Assembly: GCA_021399435.1 (NCBI GenBank)
Contig: JAJTUP010000010.1
Location: 186,001 to 250,000, forward strand
Length of the DNA stretch: 64,000 nt
From: Diaporthe sp. PMI_573
Taxonomy: Eukaryota; Ascomycota; Sordariomycetes; Diaporthales; Diaporthaceae
Direction: 5' to 3'
In this document: piece by piece, positions 11,534 to 22,012 of the stretch
Numbering within the stretch: the first letter of the stretch is position 1
Layout of the letters: the number at the start of each line of letters is the position of its first letter
Made by a program: the position numbers and the translations under genes
Notes under the pieces: model-generated
What the model was told of the DNA's origin: nothing
Databases searched by the model: none
The model's input: only the letters and a program-made list of their open reading frames with translations

Positions 11534-11938
11534 TTAGGGCAAGGGCTCGTAGGAACCGCCGTTGTTGTGGTGGGCACGGTCGGAGAAGAAGAAGTAGACG
11601 ATGAGGCCGATGATGGGGAAGACGAAGACGTCCAGGCACCAGAGCAGCTTGTGGGTGGGAGGGCGGTCGGACTTGAGGGCCTCGACTGTGAGAGGGGGGA
11701 CAAACAGGTTAGCAGGCTGGCTAGAAGGAAAGGTCTGTCTCATGGGTGGCTTGTGGGAGGACATACTGGAGGCAATAATGTCGAGGATCAGGACGATGAA
11801 GCCGATGATGCCACCGCCGGCTCCATACTGCCAGGTGTTGTCGATGGTGCTGGTGGAGATCTCCTGTGCCACGGGGGCGGCGAAGGCGAGGGCGGCCAGG
11901 CAGAGCTGGAGGAGGAAGGAGTAGACGTGCTGATACAT
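11534..11938 (-). CDS. Small PLDc_N-type two-TM membrane protein
   Basis: Two exons on the minus strand (11938-11767 and 11685-11534), with an 81-nt intron (gtatgt...cacag), give 107 aa. The unspliced frame happens to stay open, so an unspliced annotation would wrongly insert 27 residues. Residues 1-25 look like a signal peptide (MYQHVYSFLLQLCLAALAFA). The core is GGGIIGFIVLILDIIAS, followed by ALKSDRPPTHKLLWCLDVFVFPIIGLIVYFFFS. The first is a hydrophobic segment ending in LDI; the second has the basic loop, KLLW and P-x-x-G-x-x-x-Y pattern of PLDc_N (the N-terminal membrane domain of cardiolipin synthases, also found alone in small proteins). No phospholipase active site is present. A membrane role without catalysis is likely. 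Confidence 0.8.
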   Translation of the reverse strand: MYQHVYSFLLQLCLAALAFAAPVAQEISTSTIDNTWQYGAGGGIIGFIVLILDIIASSMSSHKPPMRQTFPSSQPANLFVPPLTVEALKSDRPPTHKLLWCLDVFVFPIIGLIVYFFFSDRAHHNNGGSYEPLP

Positions 11939-12640
11939 GTTGCTGTCGTGAAGTCTCAGGGTGGTATGCTCTCTCTCGAAGGTGTGGATGATCGACTAGA
12001 TTACTGCGTAGGTTCGATGTTGGTGGGAAGGGAATGAATGGGGGAGAGAGGGCGGGGAACAGAGTTCAGAGCTAGAAGAGAGGCGGTGGTAATGTGTCTG
12101 TCTTTGTACAGGGCAGAATGAATCGAAGTCGGTACGACAAGTCCCACCCGGTGAGAGCTGAGCAAGTGCTGGGCAGCGAGGGGCAGCACATGTCGGAGAC
12201 GTACAACCACCTGCTGTGTCGTGCCCGCATGTTCTATTCTGGTTCCAGACCTATGGTGTTCAGCCCCACTTGGCAAGCATGATGTCATTTGCATCCTGCC
12301 TCGTGATTTGTGGCCCGGGCAGTAAGGCGGGGAGCTATTGCTCCGTTCACCTAACCCAGCAACGCGGCTTCCCCCCAGGATGTCTCAAAGTCACGGTAAG
12401 CGCCGTGTTAGTGGGACCCCTCCCCTGCTCCTTCCTAATCCTCATCAAGCGAAAAGGGTTGATCCTCGCTCGTCACTGTTGGACGGCGCCAGTCACATGA
12501 ACCTTTTGATTTCTATGCTAAAGCCTGAGGGATCGCTGGCTGAATGCAACGAGCCTTTTCACCGCTACGCAAGTACCTAAATAATGTGCTCCATTTGCAT
12601 GTTTGTGTGGAAATCCTGCTGAATGACAGCCAGCCAAGCA
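11939..12640. other. Upstream region of the PLDc_N gene and GH115 3' end
   Basis: About 700 bases with no supportable gene. It holds the upstream region of the PLDc_N gene (-) and the 3' flank of the GH115 gene (-). Short open frames here overlap each other in several phases and lack coding character. Confidence 0.5.
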
Positions 12641-15600
12641 TTATCTTCCCGCATAGAAACTCGGCGGCGGCGCCAGGTAGCTCTCCTTAAGACCTCCAAG
12701 GTCAACCACGATATTCTCCAATATAAGATTCGTATGCAGCAGCCGCACACGGAGCACATGTTCGCCCCCCGCAACCGCACCCGGTGCCAGCTGATGCTGC
12801 TTCTTCCACGCGCAATCCTGCACCGCGGTCACCCATCCCTCCGGGGAGGGCAGCTCCGGGTCCCTGGCCGGCTCAGGCTCGAGGAGCCGTTCCCGGCAGA
12901 CGCCACCGACGTCGATACCCCCGTCGTCGATGTAGTACTCGTACATCATCGGGTCTGACGGGTCGAGGTCGAGGGTCATGTTGAAGTACAGGACGAGAGA
13001 TAGCGAGCTGGCAGTTTGGGTGTCGGAGAAGACGAAGAATTTGTACTCCACAAAGCTGACACTTTCGTGTCCGACGTCTGGGCGGAGAGAAATCGACCCT
13101 CGTGGTGATCGGCCCGTGTCGGGGAGAAAGCGATATGAGGTGTCCAGGTTCCGCCCCGCCGGTGCTGGAATGGATATATGTCCATCCCCCTCCACAAAAC
13201 CGTCCGCAAATCCCGGAGGGAGCCGGCGGCCCGTGACCGCGAGGTGTATCTGTTCGAAGTCGCCCTGCTCAGAACGCACGTCGATCAGGACCACTTCCTC
13301 GAAGTCATCCGGTACTTGGTCAAACAGGACCCCAACCTCGATCCTGTGGTCCGTCTCCCCAGGGACCAAGGTGCCAGCCTCCTTCCCGAATACTATCCAG
13401 GGGTAAGGCGCCTTCAGGGCCCCATTGACAGTCAAAGGACCGCGGGTGAACAACTCGAGCCACCTCGTCGTGGGCCCATACCGCGACATCAGACCCAGCG
13501 TGAGGCCGGGGACCAAGTCGCCGCGGCTAGGGTGTGTAAAGTCGCTGTTCTCATTCGTCAACCCGGGCCTAACCCCCTCGTGGCCCTCGACCATGACGCC
13601 GAAATTGCCAACAATGGGGTTCGACCTCTGTCTCGTCTGGACATACGAGAGCCCACTGATCATATCCCGGCTCGGCGCATGCCACGTATCCCGGAACCCA
13701 TAATGCGGCTGCGAGAGGATATTATTCCACTTGCCCCCAAGGAGGGCGTGATACTCCTCCGCGAGATCAAAGTCCTCGTCAAACAGCTCGAGGACCTGTT
13801 TCGCAACAAGGTTCGCAGAGGTCCGCCGCTGCCGCGCGAATAATTGATTTCGCGCCAGGCTGATCTGCAGGCTCACGAAGACGGCGCTGGCCTTGATGGG
13901 GTGCAGCACCAGCTGGAACACGGCCGGCTTCTGGTCTTCGGCGGCGCGCTCGTATATGGACTCTGCGAGCTCCAGGAGAGACCTCCACTGCACGTAGACC
14001 GTCTCGGCCTCGCTGTGGTGGAGCGGGGAGAATGTCGTCGGCTCGATGTGCTCGTGCCGGCGCAGGGCGACGAGCGTGTCGTACCCGCGCCAGGCCCTGG
14101 CGACGTCCTGGCTGAGGGCCGGGCCGAACTGTCGCGCCGCGAGGCCCACCAGGAAGTTGGGGATGCCGTCTGGTTTGATTGAGTTTACGTCCCACGCCAG
14201 AGACATGGCGAAGGTCAGGGGCAGCTCGAGCGGCTTGATGTCCCCGACGTTGAACACCCAGATCTGCCTCGCCCCCCGGCGGTGGGCCTCTTGTAGCTGG
14301 TGCCATGTCTTGCCCAGCGAGTTGCTGTTGATCCACTTGTAGCTTCTCGGCGTTCCCACATACTCGAGGTGGTAGTAGAGCCCCGCACCGCCCTTCCTCG
14401 TGGTCTCGGATCCGTACGGGAGTCGTCTGATGGTACCGAAGTTGTCGTCGGAAAACAACAACGTTACGTCGTCGGGCACGTCGAGCCTCCCGCTCTCGTA
14501 CTGCTTTTGGACTTCCTTGTACAATGCCAGCAGTTGCGGCACTGCATCTTCTCTTCCATGGACCTCACGTATGAGCGACCTCTGCGTACGCAGTACATCC
14601 TTGACAACAGCCGCGGGATCGTCACCTTTCATAGTCGTGTCGTACTCGCCCCTCATACCCATTGTGAAATAACTCTCGTACCCCTTTGCCCTCTCCACAC
14701 CTCCCCTGAAAAATTCAGTGATCTTGTCCTTGTTGCTGATCCAGTCCCAAGTCCCCAAGGGATTCCCCTCCGCCAACCACTCGTTGCTCAACCGCTGCAT
14801 CGGCTCATGGTGGGACGTCGACATGACGATCCCGTACATATCGGCAGCCCTCTGGTTGTCCTTGTCGTCTGTGAAGAAGCTTGCCCCCGGGTTCGGGTAG
14901 CCAGGCCACATGGCAGGCCACAGGAAGTTCGCCTTGAGCCGGAGGAGGAGCTCAAACACCTTCTCGTAGAACTGGACGTTGTACCCGCCGAACTTCTCCC
15001 GCACCCAGCCCGTGAGCGCCGGGGCTTCATCGTTGATGAAGATGCCGCGGTACTTGATGCTGGGCGGCCCGTGGATGCTTGTTTTGTGAGTGGCGAAGAT
15101 CTGAGGGTGGTGTTGTGGTGGCACGTCAGCCCACCAATACCAGCTTGGATTGGGAAATTAGTATATGTATATAGATCAATGAATGGGACACCCGTAGATG
15201 GGGAAGGGGAAACCTTACGGCGACACCCCTATCTGCTCTGACAGCGTATAGGCACCATATATAGTGCCCCTTTTGTCACTCCCAGCAATGACAAGTGCCC
15301 AATCGCAACCATCAAAAGGCTCCTGGACGAGACCCGTCTGAAAAGACTCCCACTTGCCCCGGATACCAGAAAAATCGACCTTCCCGCTTGTTTCCAGGCT
15401 CTGCACAAGAGGACTAGACTCAATGCATCCAACCACAATGGCAACAGACCCAGTAGCAACATCAATGCGGGCCCCGGCGCCATTGGTCCTGACTATCGGC
15501 CTCGGTGGTCCCTTGGTGACCCGGGCGAAATCCTCAGCTAGATTCCTCACGGCGATATGAACGCCTTCATGGTCGCTCTCGTCGACGACGATGACGGATG

Positions 15601-15721
15601 TTTGTAATTCGACAGGGGTGGCGTGGGGCCCGCCCCTGGGGAAGGCGACGAGGAGGTTGCCATCAGCTGGTGCCACTGAGGCTAGATTTATGTGCGGGCG
15701 TTCGAAATTTTGGAAAGACAT
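12641..15721 (-). CDS. GH115 xylan alpha-1,2-glucuronidase
   Basis: Two exons on the minus strand (15721-15219 and 15143-12641), joined across a 75-nt intron, give 1001 aa, the usual size for family GH115. The spliced junction restores the sequence IGVSPWYWWADVP, typical of the family, followed by the strongly conserved KYRGIFINDEAPALTGW. Other family-like blocks are KANFLWPAMWPGYPNPG, STSHHEPMQR, DVTLLFSDDNFG and RRGARQIWVFNVGDIKPLELPL. GH115 enzymes remove (4-O-methyl-)glucuronic acid side chains from glucuronoxylan. The start is set at the first ATG (MSFQNFERPH). The frame is open a little further upstream but only with a GTG. No signal peptide is visible, so the enzyme may be intracellular, or a further 5' exon may have been missed. 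The nearby sugar transporter and GH43 fit a hemicellulose-using lifestyle. Confidence 0.92.
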
Positions 15722-16984
15722 CTTCGTCTCGTCTAGGACCACAGCAACGCCGACTGAGCGTAAGAATTGACAGTGTTCGGACGGCTCATGTGCTGCTGTA
15801 GGTTACTCGGCGCGGTGTCGGCGTGCATTACCCCGCGTCGGCCGAGGTGGTGTATGCATATATCGACAATCTTATGAATAATTGCATAATACTCAGCAAA
15901 CCAGCATCGGCCGTTTGTCTCAACTCAAATCATATCGTGATTCAGTCCATGAAGATGAACAACAAGGATAGAGAGCGAGGCCCTATCGACAGTCAGAATT
16001 TGAGCATCTCCAGTCATTTCCGCCTCCCAGATTATGCAAGAATATTGCACATCTTTCAAATTATGTGCAGTGCTCAACAATTCTCTACGGTAATGAAACG
16101 AGGTGTCTGCCGCCTCGGCGGCGTGGTCAATGCACAACCGGAACACCTCGGGCTCAAATGACCTCAAAACCCTTCAGCGTTAGTTGAAGGGGCCTATGTG
16201 CAGCATGCTTTTGCGGCTTGATGGGCGAGTTCCACTGGATCGGCGGTGGCCCGGGGCATGGTTGAGTTGAGGATCCAGTGGCACCTAATTTTCGCTGATT
16301 CAACGATGACCGCTTCCATGTTGCCCCAGTTGTAAAGTTCGTGATGCAGGTAAGATCCAATGAGGATCTACCCAGCCTTCTCTCGCCAGATGTGCTTCAT
16401 CGTGGAATTGAAGAGCACACTCCATCTGGGCAGCAGCGGTTCTTGGGTGCTCTTTGGGGTGGAACTAGCTAGGATCGAGAAGCAGGGTGGGGATGTCGCC
16501 TCTTCCTCGTTCTGCAGCTGTTTGAATGGACAGGAGCAGGACAAAAAAACAATCCGTTCGCCTCAGAGTCCTCGGTACCGGGGCAGAGCTCCGTGGACCC
16601 TGAGTACCTGTTCCCGACGCAAAGTATCATCCAGCCCGGCCTCCATATTCCTGTAGAGCTCTTCAATTACAACCGGAGCTGATCCCGTGCACGGGGCATT
16701 GCATCGTCCCGGTTGGACAGGAGACAATGTGTATTATAGATATTTTCCTAGGAGTGTTATACAGTCGAGTAATACGTAAGTAACACTTCTATTAAATCAA
16801 GTTTCAAGAGAGGACTGCTTATAACACTGGTAAATTCAACAACAAGCTAGTATTCATTTCTAAGTTGTTCCCAAGGGAAAACCCTCAGGGGAATAAAAAC
16901 CCTCGGGCACTTAGTTTAAGCGAGTGTCCACTGGCTGTCATCCCTTTCAAATCTTCCTTTAAAAAAAACCTTCGTATGAGACGC
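15722..16984. other. Intergenic, with a possible relic exon near 16640-16730
   Basis: About 1.26 kb without a gene I can support. On the minus strand around 16730-16620, roughly 40 codons read NAPCTGSAPVVIEELYRNM and onward before a possible donor site (GAACAG|gtactc). This looks like a fragment of a once-coding exon, but nothing continues it on either side. The rest is AT-leaning sequence. Confidence 0.35.
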
Positions 16985-17208
16985 TCATTGACACCGCCCG
17001 GAGGAAGCTCCATCCGCGACGAGGCAAAATCCCGAGCAGCAATGCGGGTCGGAGTCCACAGTCTATAATTCGCAATTAGCAATAGCCCCTAATATGCTCC
17101 TTTGCTCTTTGTACTCACACAGATGTTGCCATTGGGAAGGCATGCCTGGGCAGTAGCCTGGGCCGCGAAGACGGCAATGGCAGCGTAGAAGTAGGTGGAC
17201 ATCTGCAT
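16985..17208 (-). CDS. Secreted six-cysteine knottin-like peptide, 55 aa
   Basis: Two exons on the minus strand, 17208-17119 (30 codons) and 17062-16985 (25 codons plus TGA), are separated by a 56-nt intron (gtgagt...ttatag) with a CTAAT branch-like site. The first exon encodes a signal peptide (MQMSTYFYAAIAVFAAQATA). The mature part, about 35 aa, has cysteine pattern C-x6-C-x7-CC-x3-C-x10-C, which fits the inhibitor cystine knot (knottin) spacing. It begins with ACLPNGNIC and ends with RCQ. All six cysteines are recovered only after splicing, so the gene is easy to miss. A TATAAAGG-like element lies on the minus strand about 135 bases upstream, and the ATG context (ATCAAGATG) is good. Small secreted knottins can act as inhibitors, antimicrobial peptides or effectors. 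I cannot say which. Confidence 0.8.
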
Positions 17209-17338
17209 CTTGATTGAGGGGGGTGGTTGGTTGTTGGTTGGTGGTGAGAAGTGGTTGTTTTTTATTCTATTGGAAAATAGAACTGTTCTGTTGTGACTGT
17301 TGATGTTATTAGGAGAGATGGAAACAAAGGGAGTCTCT

Positions 17339-17346
17339 ACCTTTAT
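17339..17346 (-). promoter_or_regulatory. TATA-like box of the knottin-like gene
   Basis: The minus strand reads TATAAAGG here, about 135 bases upstream of the peptide's ATG, followed by a CT/CA-rich leader with CAACAACCAACC runs. The spacing is nearly the same as for the small secreted protein gene at 39910. Confidence 0.4.
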
Positions 17347-18076
17347 AGTTTTTTCCGGACGTGGAGAGGCACCGCCAGCGGCCTTGGGATACTCGTTACG
17401 CCGGACAGCCGTACAAGGCTGCGTTCCCAAGAGTTGGCATATTAGCTGATTGGTAGGTACATACTAGTATTACGTTAGACATCGCAGTGACGTTGCAATC
17501 TAGCCCCGGCGTGATTGGTTTCGCAACCTGTTGCGTAAAAAGCATGCAGGGTGCTTAGAAGACACAGTCAGAAGTATCTGTGAAACCCAAATCCGGTATC
17601 CCCGCCGACTACCAGCTACATACACCCAACGTTGGCATGAGCCTCTTCGAAACGGGCATAATGGCCATCGACTGATTCAACTAAGATACATTGATCGGAT
17701 TAGATAGGCAATTGAAGAGAAGCTGAACTGTGACGTCTTGTGTTCCCGACCTGTTTATGTCAACACGTAAATGAATACCAAGGGAATATATCCTGTTCAC
17801 TCTTAAAGTCTTGCTATCGAGACGTCATGTTCATTGACTTCGGAAAAGGCGGATGCCGGTTTCTCACTTTAAACCCCGATGCCCGATTTGAATCTCATTT
17901 GCTGTGTTTAATTCCGTGTCGTTGCTGGCAACGACACAATCATTAATAAGCCTTACAGCACGAGTGGTGGGGATTCACCTCAGTATAGGAAACGATCACC
18001 ACTCGGACACAATCTGCGGTCAGCAGGGCAGTTCTTGTCGGTCGTATTCATTTTCTTGACGCTCACAATACGCGGC

Positions 18077-18127
18077 TGGCAGCTTTGCTGCTGACAGCTT
18101 TGCTGCTGACAGCTTGGCCGCTGACAT
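18077..18127. repeat. 15-nt tandem repeat, three units
   Basis: Three successive versions of GCTTTGCTGCTGACA are visible, the last one diverged (GCTTGGCCGCTGACA). The period of 15 keeps a reading frame, but no surrounding open frame supports a coding role. Confidence 0.6.
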
Positions 18128-19542
18128 GCTTATAGATGTTTAAAGGTGAGGTCAAACAATGCAAACGAAGCCTCACACCGTCACACATTGAACCTCTGCA
18201 CCTTCAATGCTAATCAGCTATTATGAATGAGTATTAGTATTGTATTTAATATTGTTCTTGGCCCAGTGTTGTATATTATAGGTAGATGCTAAAGGTAAGA
18301 GTTTGCGAAGGCTGACGATAGCTTACTGGCAATATGTACAGAATTGAAGCGGAAAATCAAGATCTCGTAACGGCAGACGCGGCATCTGTGACGGAAACAC
18401 GGCAACGGTTGTCGGCTTCCTTGGATTGGCCTTCTTGGCCTTCTTCTTTGGGTTGGGATGTATGTAAATGACAAGAACAAGACGAAAAGGGAAACGAAGA
18501 GGTCAGCTGTGACCCGAGGCGCCCATCTAACGAAAATGTGGTAAGCCTTTGAGCTGTGGCCTGCTTGACGTCAATTTCTTAGAGCACACACCGGCATGAG
18601 TAAGAGGAATTAAGATGACAAGCATGTAAGCACAATAAAACAACAAGCCAGAAGCGGGAGTCTTCACCGACATTCCATTGATGGGGGACGTCCCAAAAGA
18701 CAGGATAATTCTAGAGAAGGAGTCTATACACACTGGTGAATACGTCCGCTTCACACACAAGACACATAACAAGTATGAAGACCTGGCAGGTGAAATGTAC
18801 CATACTGCAAGGGCATGACCGTATGCTTCAAGAGTGTGGAACTTGTAACTGAAACCGAATGAGAAATGGAGATATGCATCAATACGCATGCTGATCGGAC
18901 CGAGGTGGTCATTCCGGGTTGACGAGAACTTTCGTTCAGTCTGCGTCTTCATACAAAGAGTTTTGAAGACGTCAGGTTATCCCAGAAGGCATCAGTATCG
19001 CTGACAGAAGCATACTCGCGGCCCTCTCTGATTGGATCGAGGAACCCGCATGTTCGTTTGCACATGTTTATTATATTGGATTTGTAAACTAGTTATACGT
19101 GCCTGAGAACTGGGCTTGTGCAAGAGCTTCAAGTTGTTATTCCCTGCATCATTAGATGTAATACCTGTGACGCGGTCTGTGATGCTGCTTTTGTAATTAG
19201 CCATGTTTACCATGCCGTACTAGTAGTCTCGTAGGTCCCGAGCTGTACCTAGTTAGTAAGCCGAGTAGTATTTTTCCTAACTACTAGATAGTAATTAGGT
19301 AGTTAACTATACTATAGCCTTTAGCTAAGGGGGTAGTACTGTAATAGTAAGCTAGGTATATTTATATATACTAGGACTATTTTACCCTATAGTATCCTCT
19401 ATATCTAATTTAGTTTATACTATTTTATTACAGTTATATTTAAGGTTAGTATAATTTTATAAAATATATTAATAATTTATAGTGCTGCTAGAAGTAGTTC
19501 TTACTTGCCTTGTCCATGTAGCTATTATAAGGCTGTTAATAT

Positions 19543-19702
19543 TTTCTAGGCTACATACTATAAACAATTATATTCCACACCTACTATTATTAGTATTCTT
19601 TTTTTAAACACTAGATATTTAAGCATTTACTACTGTATGCAGGGACTGCGTATATACTGCTTAAGAAGCATATGTATATGGATTAAAAACGAAACCACTT
19701 AA
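19543..19702 (+). repeat. AT-rich RIP-like repeat, copy 1 (left of APH gene)
   Basis: This block matches 21855-22012 in the same orientation. Shared landmarks in order are TAGGCTA, ACTATTATTA, an AAGC...TTTCTACT-like word, AGGGACTG, TATATACT and GATTAAAAACGAAA. Differences are mostly transitions, as expected from RIP decay. The two copies are 2.3 kb apart and bracket the APH-like kinase gene. Confidence 0.6.
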
Positions 19703-19986
19703 GCTATATTTAATGTAGTAGAATATTTTGAAAAGTGTTAGTTTGTATGGAAAAGGGGGCCGAAATGGGGGGTGGGCCGAGATCTGGTGCAGATACATTA
19801 GTAGATCCACAGCATGACCCATATCTGCCCGCTGTAGTGGATGCAATAAGAAACATTTTAAATTTAATGTGCTTCAGAAAATACCTTGGAAATGGCGTAC
19901 GTGATTAGGCTCCTCTGTGGCCTTGAGGGTTTCTCAAGTAAACCAAGTAGGTCGGCAGTGATAGAGGAACTGAACTTAGAGACTAC

Positions 19987-21300
19987 TTATGTATCTAGCA
20001 ATGGCTTCAGCGAACTCCGTTCAAGCCATATCATATCCTGCTCCACACCTGCCTTGATATAGTCGAGCGCGATCTTCGTCCATAGAGCTGTTTCGCTTTC
20101 ATCGCAATCCCAGACCTGCGCAGGCATCAAGAGCAGGATAAATGTCCCCATTGCAACCGCCACCTTACAGGTGAACTCAACGTCCACAATGAACACCCCA
20201 GCGTGCTGTCTGTACGCTTTCAGGAAAGCCTCTAACAGGCCTCGGCGGCCCAGCTGATCGTCCTCACCAAATTTGGCCTCAAGCACCATGGCCTCAGCCG
20301 CCCAGAGCCGCAGGTCATAAGCGGGATCGCCATGGTGCGTGAATTCCCAGTCGACAATGGTGATGTCAGGCTGCTGCTGCTGCTGCTGCTGCTGCTCCCA
20401 AATAGATGTTGTCATAGCGGGTATGCGCAACAAGGTGTTCATGGGTCTGAAGTCCCACACCGTCATTGTCCGCACGCGTGGCGGCGCGCGCAGGTGCTCA
20501 AGAACTTTGGCAATCTCCTCTTCTCCGTTGCCATTGTTGCCCATCGCCTTGCGCACCGCGAGTTCTTCAAGTCCACCGGGTGCCACAAACACGTCCATGT
20601 CGGGGTTGTGTGATTTGAATCCCTCCTTGTCGCAGTCAATTCCAGCGAGGTGGAGGCACGCCAGCCATTTACCCAGGCTTGCGCCAATTTTTGCCGCGTC
20701 CTGCAGGATTTGAGTTGTCAGGACAGGACTGATTCAAAGCTATCCGATCGTGGAACAAGTGTCCCGTTGCGGGTACGGGATTTAATACGTCGTCTCGAAG
20801 TAGAGAATGGAGCAATGAAGACAAAAAAAAAAGGGGGAATAAAGTGCTTTACTGACGCGTAGTTGACCGTTCTTATACGCGACCCGCAAGTCCACATCGC
20901 CTCCCCATGTCATCATGTACCCTCTGTACGTCTCTTTGAGCACACGAGGGACCTGGACAGAGGGCTCCTGACGAGTAGCCTCGGCAACCGCCCAAGACTT
21001 CAGAGCTTTGACTTCAAGTTGCAGTCTCTCTGCCGATAGAGGCACTGGGCCCAGCTTGGCCATGCCGTCCGCGCATTTCAAGATGACGGGTTCCCCTTTC
21101 AGATGTCCACTCTGATTGTCTGAACCGATCGATTGGTCTGCCCTGAGTCCATCAAGTCGCCACACCCAACTCGAGACGCCGCCGGTGAGGGGCGTGACCT
21201 TTTTGCATACGATGGTGTGCTTTCGAAGATAGGCGTCAATGCCGCCCTCATCCCAGTCCCGAGGATGGGCCGGTGCTTCTCTTTCAAACTGCAGAGACAT
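19987..21300 (-). CDS. APH-like kinase (aminoglycoside/choline kinase family) with polyglutamine tract
   Basis: Two exons on the minus strand (21300-20857 and 20700-19987), with a 156-nt intron, give 385 aa. Exon 1 holds the N-lobe: TPLTGGVSSWVWRL (glycine loop region), VILKCADG (ATP-binding Lys) and an N-lobe Glu in LQLEVKALK. Exon 2 opens with DAAKIGASLGKWLACLH, the usual helix before the catalytic loop. The catalytic loop reads VWDFRPMNTLL (Asp231, Asn236). The Mg-binding Asp is in IVDWEF (Asp265). The HGD of the family is VWD here, so the usual histidine is missing. Between catalytic loop and Mg site lies an eight-Gln run (residues 251-258) coded by CAG repeats. Such kinases are common in fungi with unknown small-molecule substrates. 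The gene sits between two AT-rich repeat copies. Confidence 0.82.
20371..20397 (+). repeat. CTG/CAG trinucleotide repeat inside the APH gene
   Basis: About nine consecutive CTG triplets on the + strand (CAG on the coding strand) encode the polyglutamine run of the APH-like kinase. Tracts of this kind vary in length between strains. Confidence 0.9.
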
Positions 21301-21854
21301 GATGGAAGTCTTGTATTGTGTGTTTCGGTCCTGCTTTCGAATACGATGTTCCTGCTGGCCGAGCTTGCGGAATTTCTTTGCCGTTCTGTCGGTATGGTGC
21401 GCAATTGGGAACAGGTCACTAAATCAATAACTTCTGGCTCTCATGGGCCTCAGTTATCTGTGGAACCATGCCTGCTCGTTGCCAAGGTTGTATAGACTCC
21501 ATTATAAGTGGAAATATTGTTCAGACCCTAGAACTCGTTTTGTGACCCCGCGAGTCAATGTCCACGCATCTACCAGTTCGCTTCGGATAGGATATGCTCG
21601 AAATAATTCGACTCTGGTCGCGTGATCGCCAAGCCACTCGTTATTGTCTCAGCAATCAAACTCAGTTGCCGGCTGATTTGGGCCAAGCATCTAGAAGAGA
21701 CTCTCTCGCGTGATCTAGTTCTCCATCGACCCGGCGAATCGAATCTTACACCCTCTGGCCGAGAAACCGAGAAAAAAGCACAGAATCCCCATTTATCTCT
21801 CTGTATTTAACATTAAGCTTCGGCCACACTATAATTTTTTCAAAACTATTTATT
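21301..21854. other. Upstream region of the APH gene
   Basis: About 550 bases with no gene I can support. It includes the 5' flank of the minus-strand kinase gene. Composition shifts from balanced to AT-rich near 21800. Confidence 0.45.
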
Positions 21855-22012
21855 TATCTTTTAGGCTATATGTTATAATTATATTTAAAAACTACTATTA
21901 TTAATATTATATGTTATTAAACGCTAGCCTAGGTCTTAAGCGTTTTCTACTATATAAAGGGACTGTATATACTCTATAGAGTGTATATATAGATTAAAAA
22001 CGAAAGTACTTA
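21855..22012 (+). repeat. AT-rich RIP-like repeat, copy 2 (right of APH gene)
   Basis: Direct copy of the block at 19543-19702 (see there). This copy retains ACGCTAGCCTAGG and AAGCGTTTTCTACTAT, which may be closer to the original element. It ends near GATTAAAAACGAAAGTACTT. Confidence 0.6.

Larger units (their letters stand above)
17209..19542. other. Gene-poor interval with a short tandem repeat
   Basis: I find no supportable gene in this 2.3-kb interval. Near 18077-18127 a 15-nt unit (CTTTGCTGCTGACAG, slightly varied) occurs three times in tandem. A minus-strand frame of 141 codons at 18952-18527 begins with ATG but reads like random sequence. From about 19230 on, base composition turns strongly AT-rich with many TA steps, typical of RIP-treated DNA. 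Confidence 0.45.

Noticed and set aside
11686..11766. Reading the PLDc_N gene as one exon of 134 aa
   Set aside because: The 81-nt segment has perfect donor, branch and acceptor sites, and removing it brings the two membrane segments into the family's normal spacing.
13178..15241. Long + strand frames opposite GH115
   Set aside because: Antisense shadows of the high-GC GH115 exon; they have Arg/Leu/Val-rich shadow composition.
18527..18952. 141-codon ATG-started frame on the minus strand
   Set aside because: No domain or conserved pattern; hydrophobic and basic residues are scattered; it lies in a decaying AT-leaning interval.
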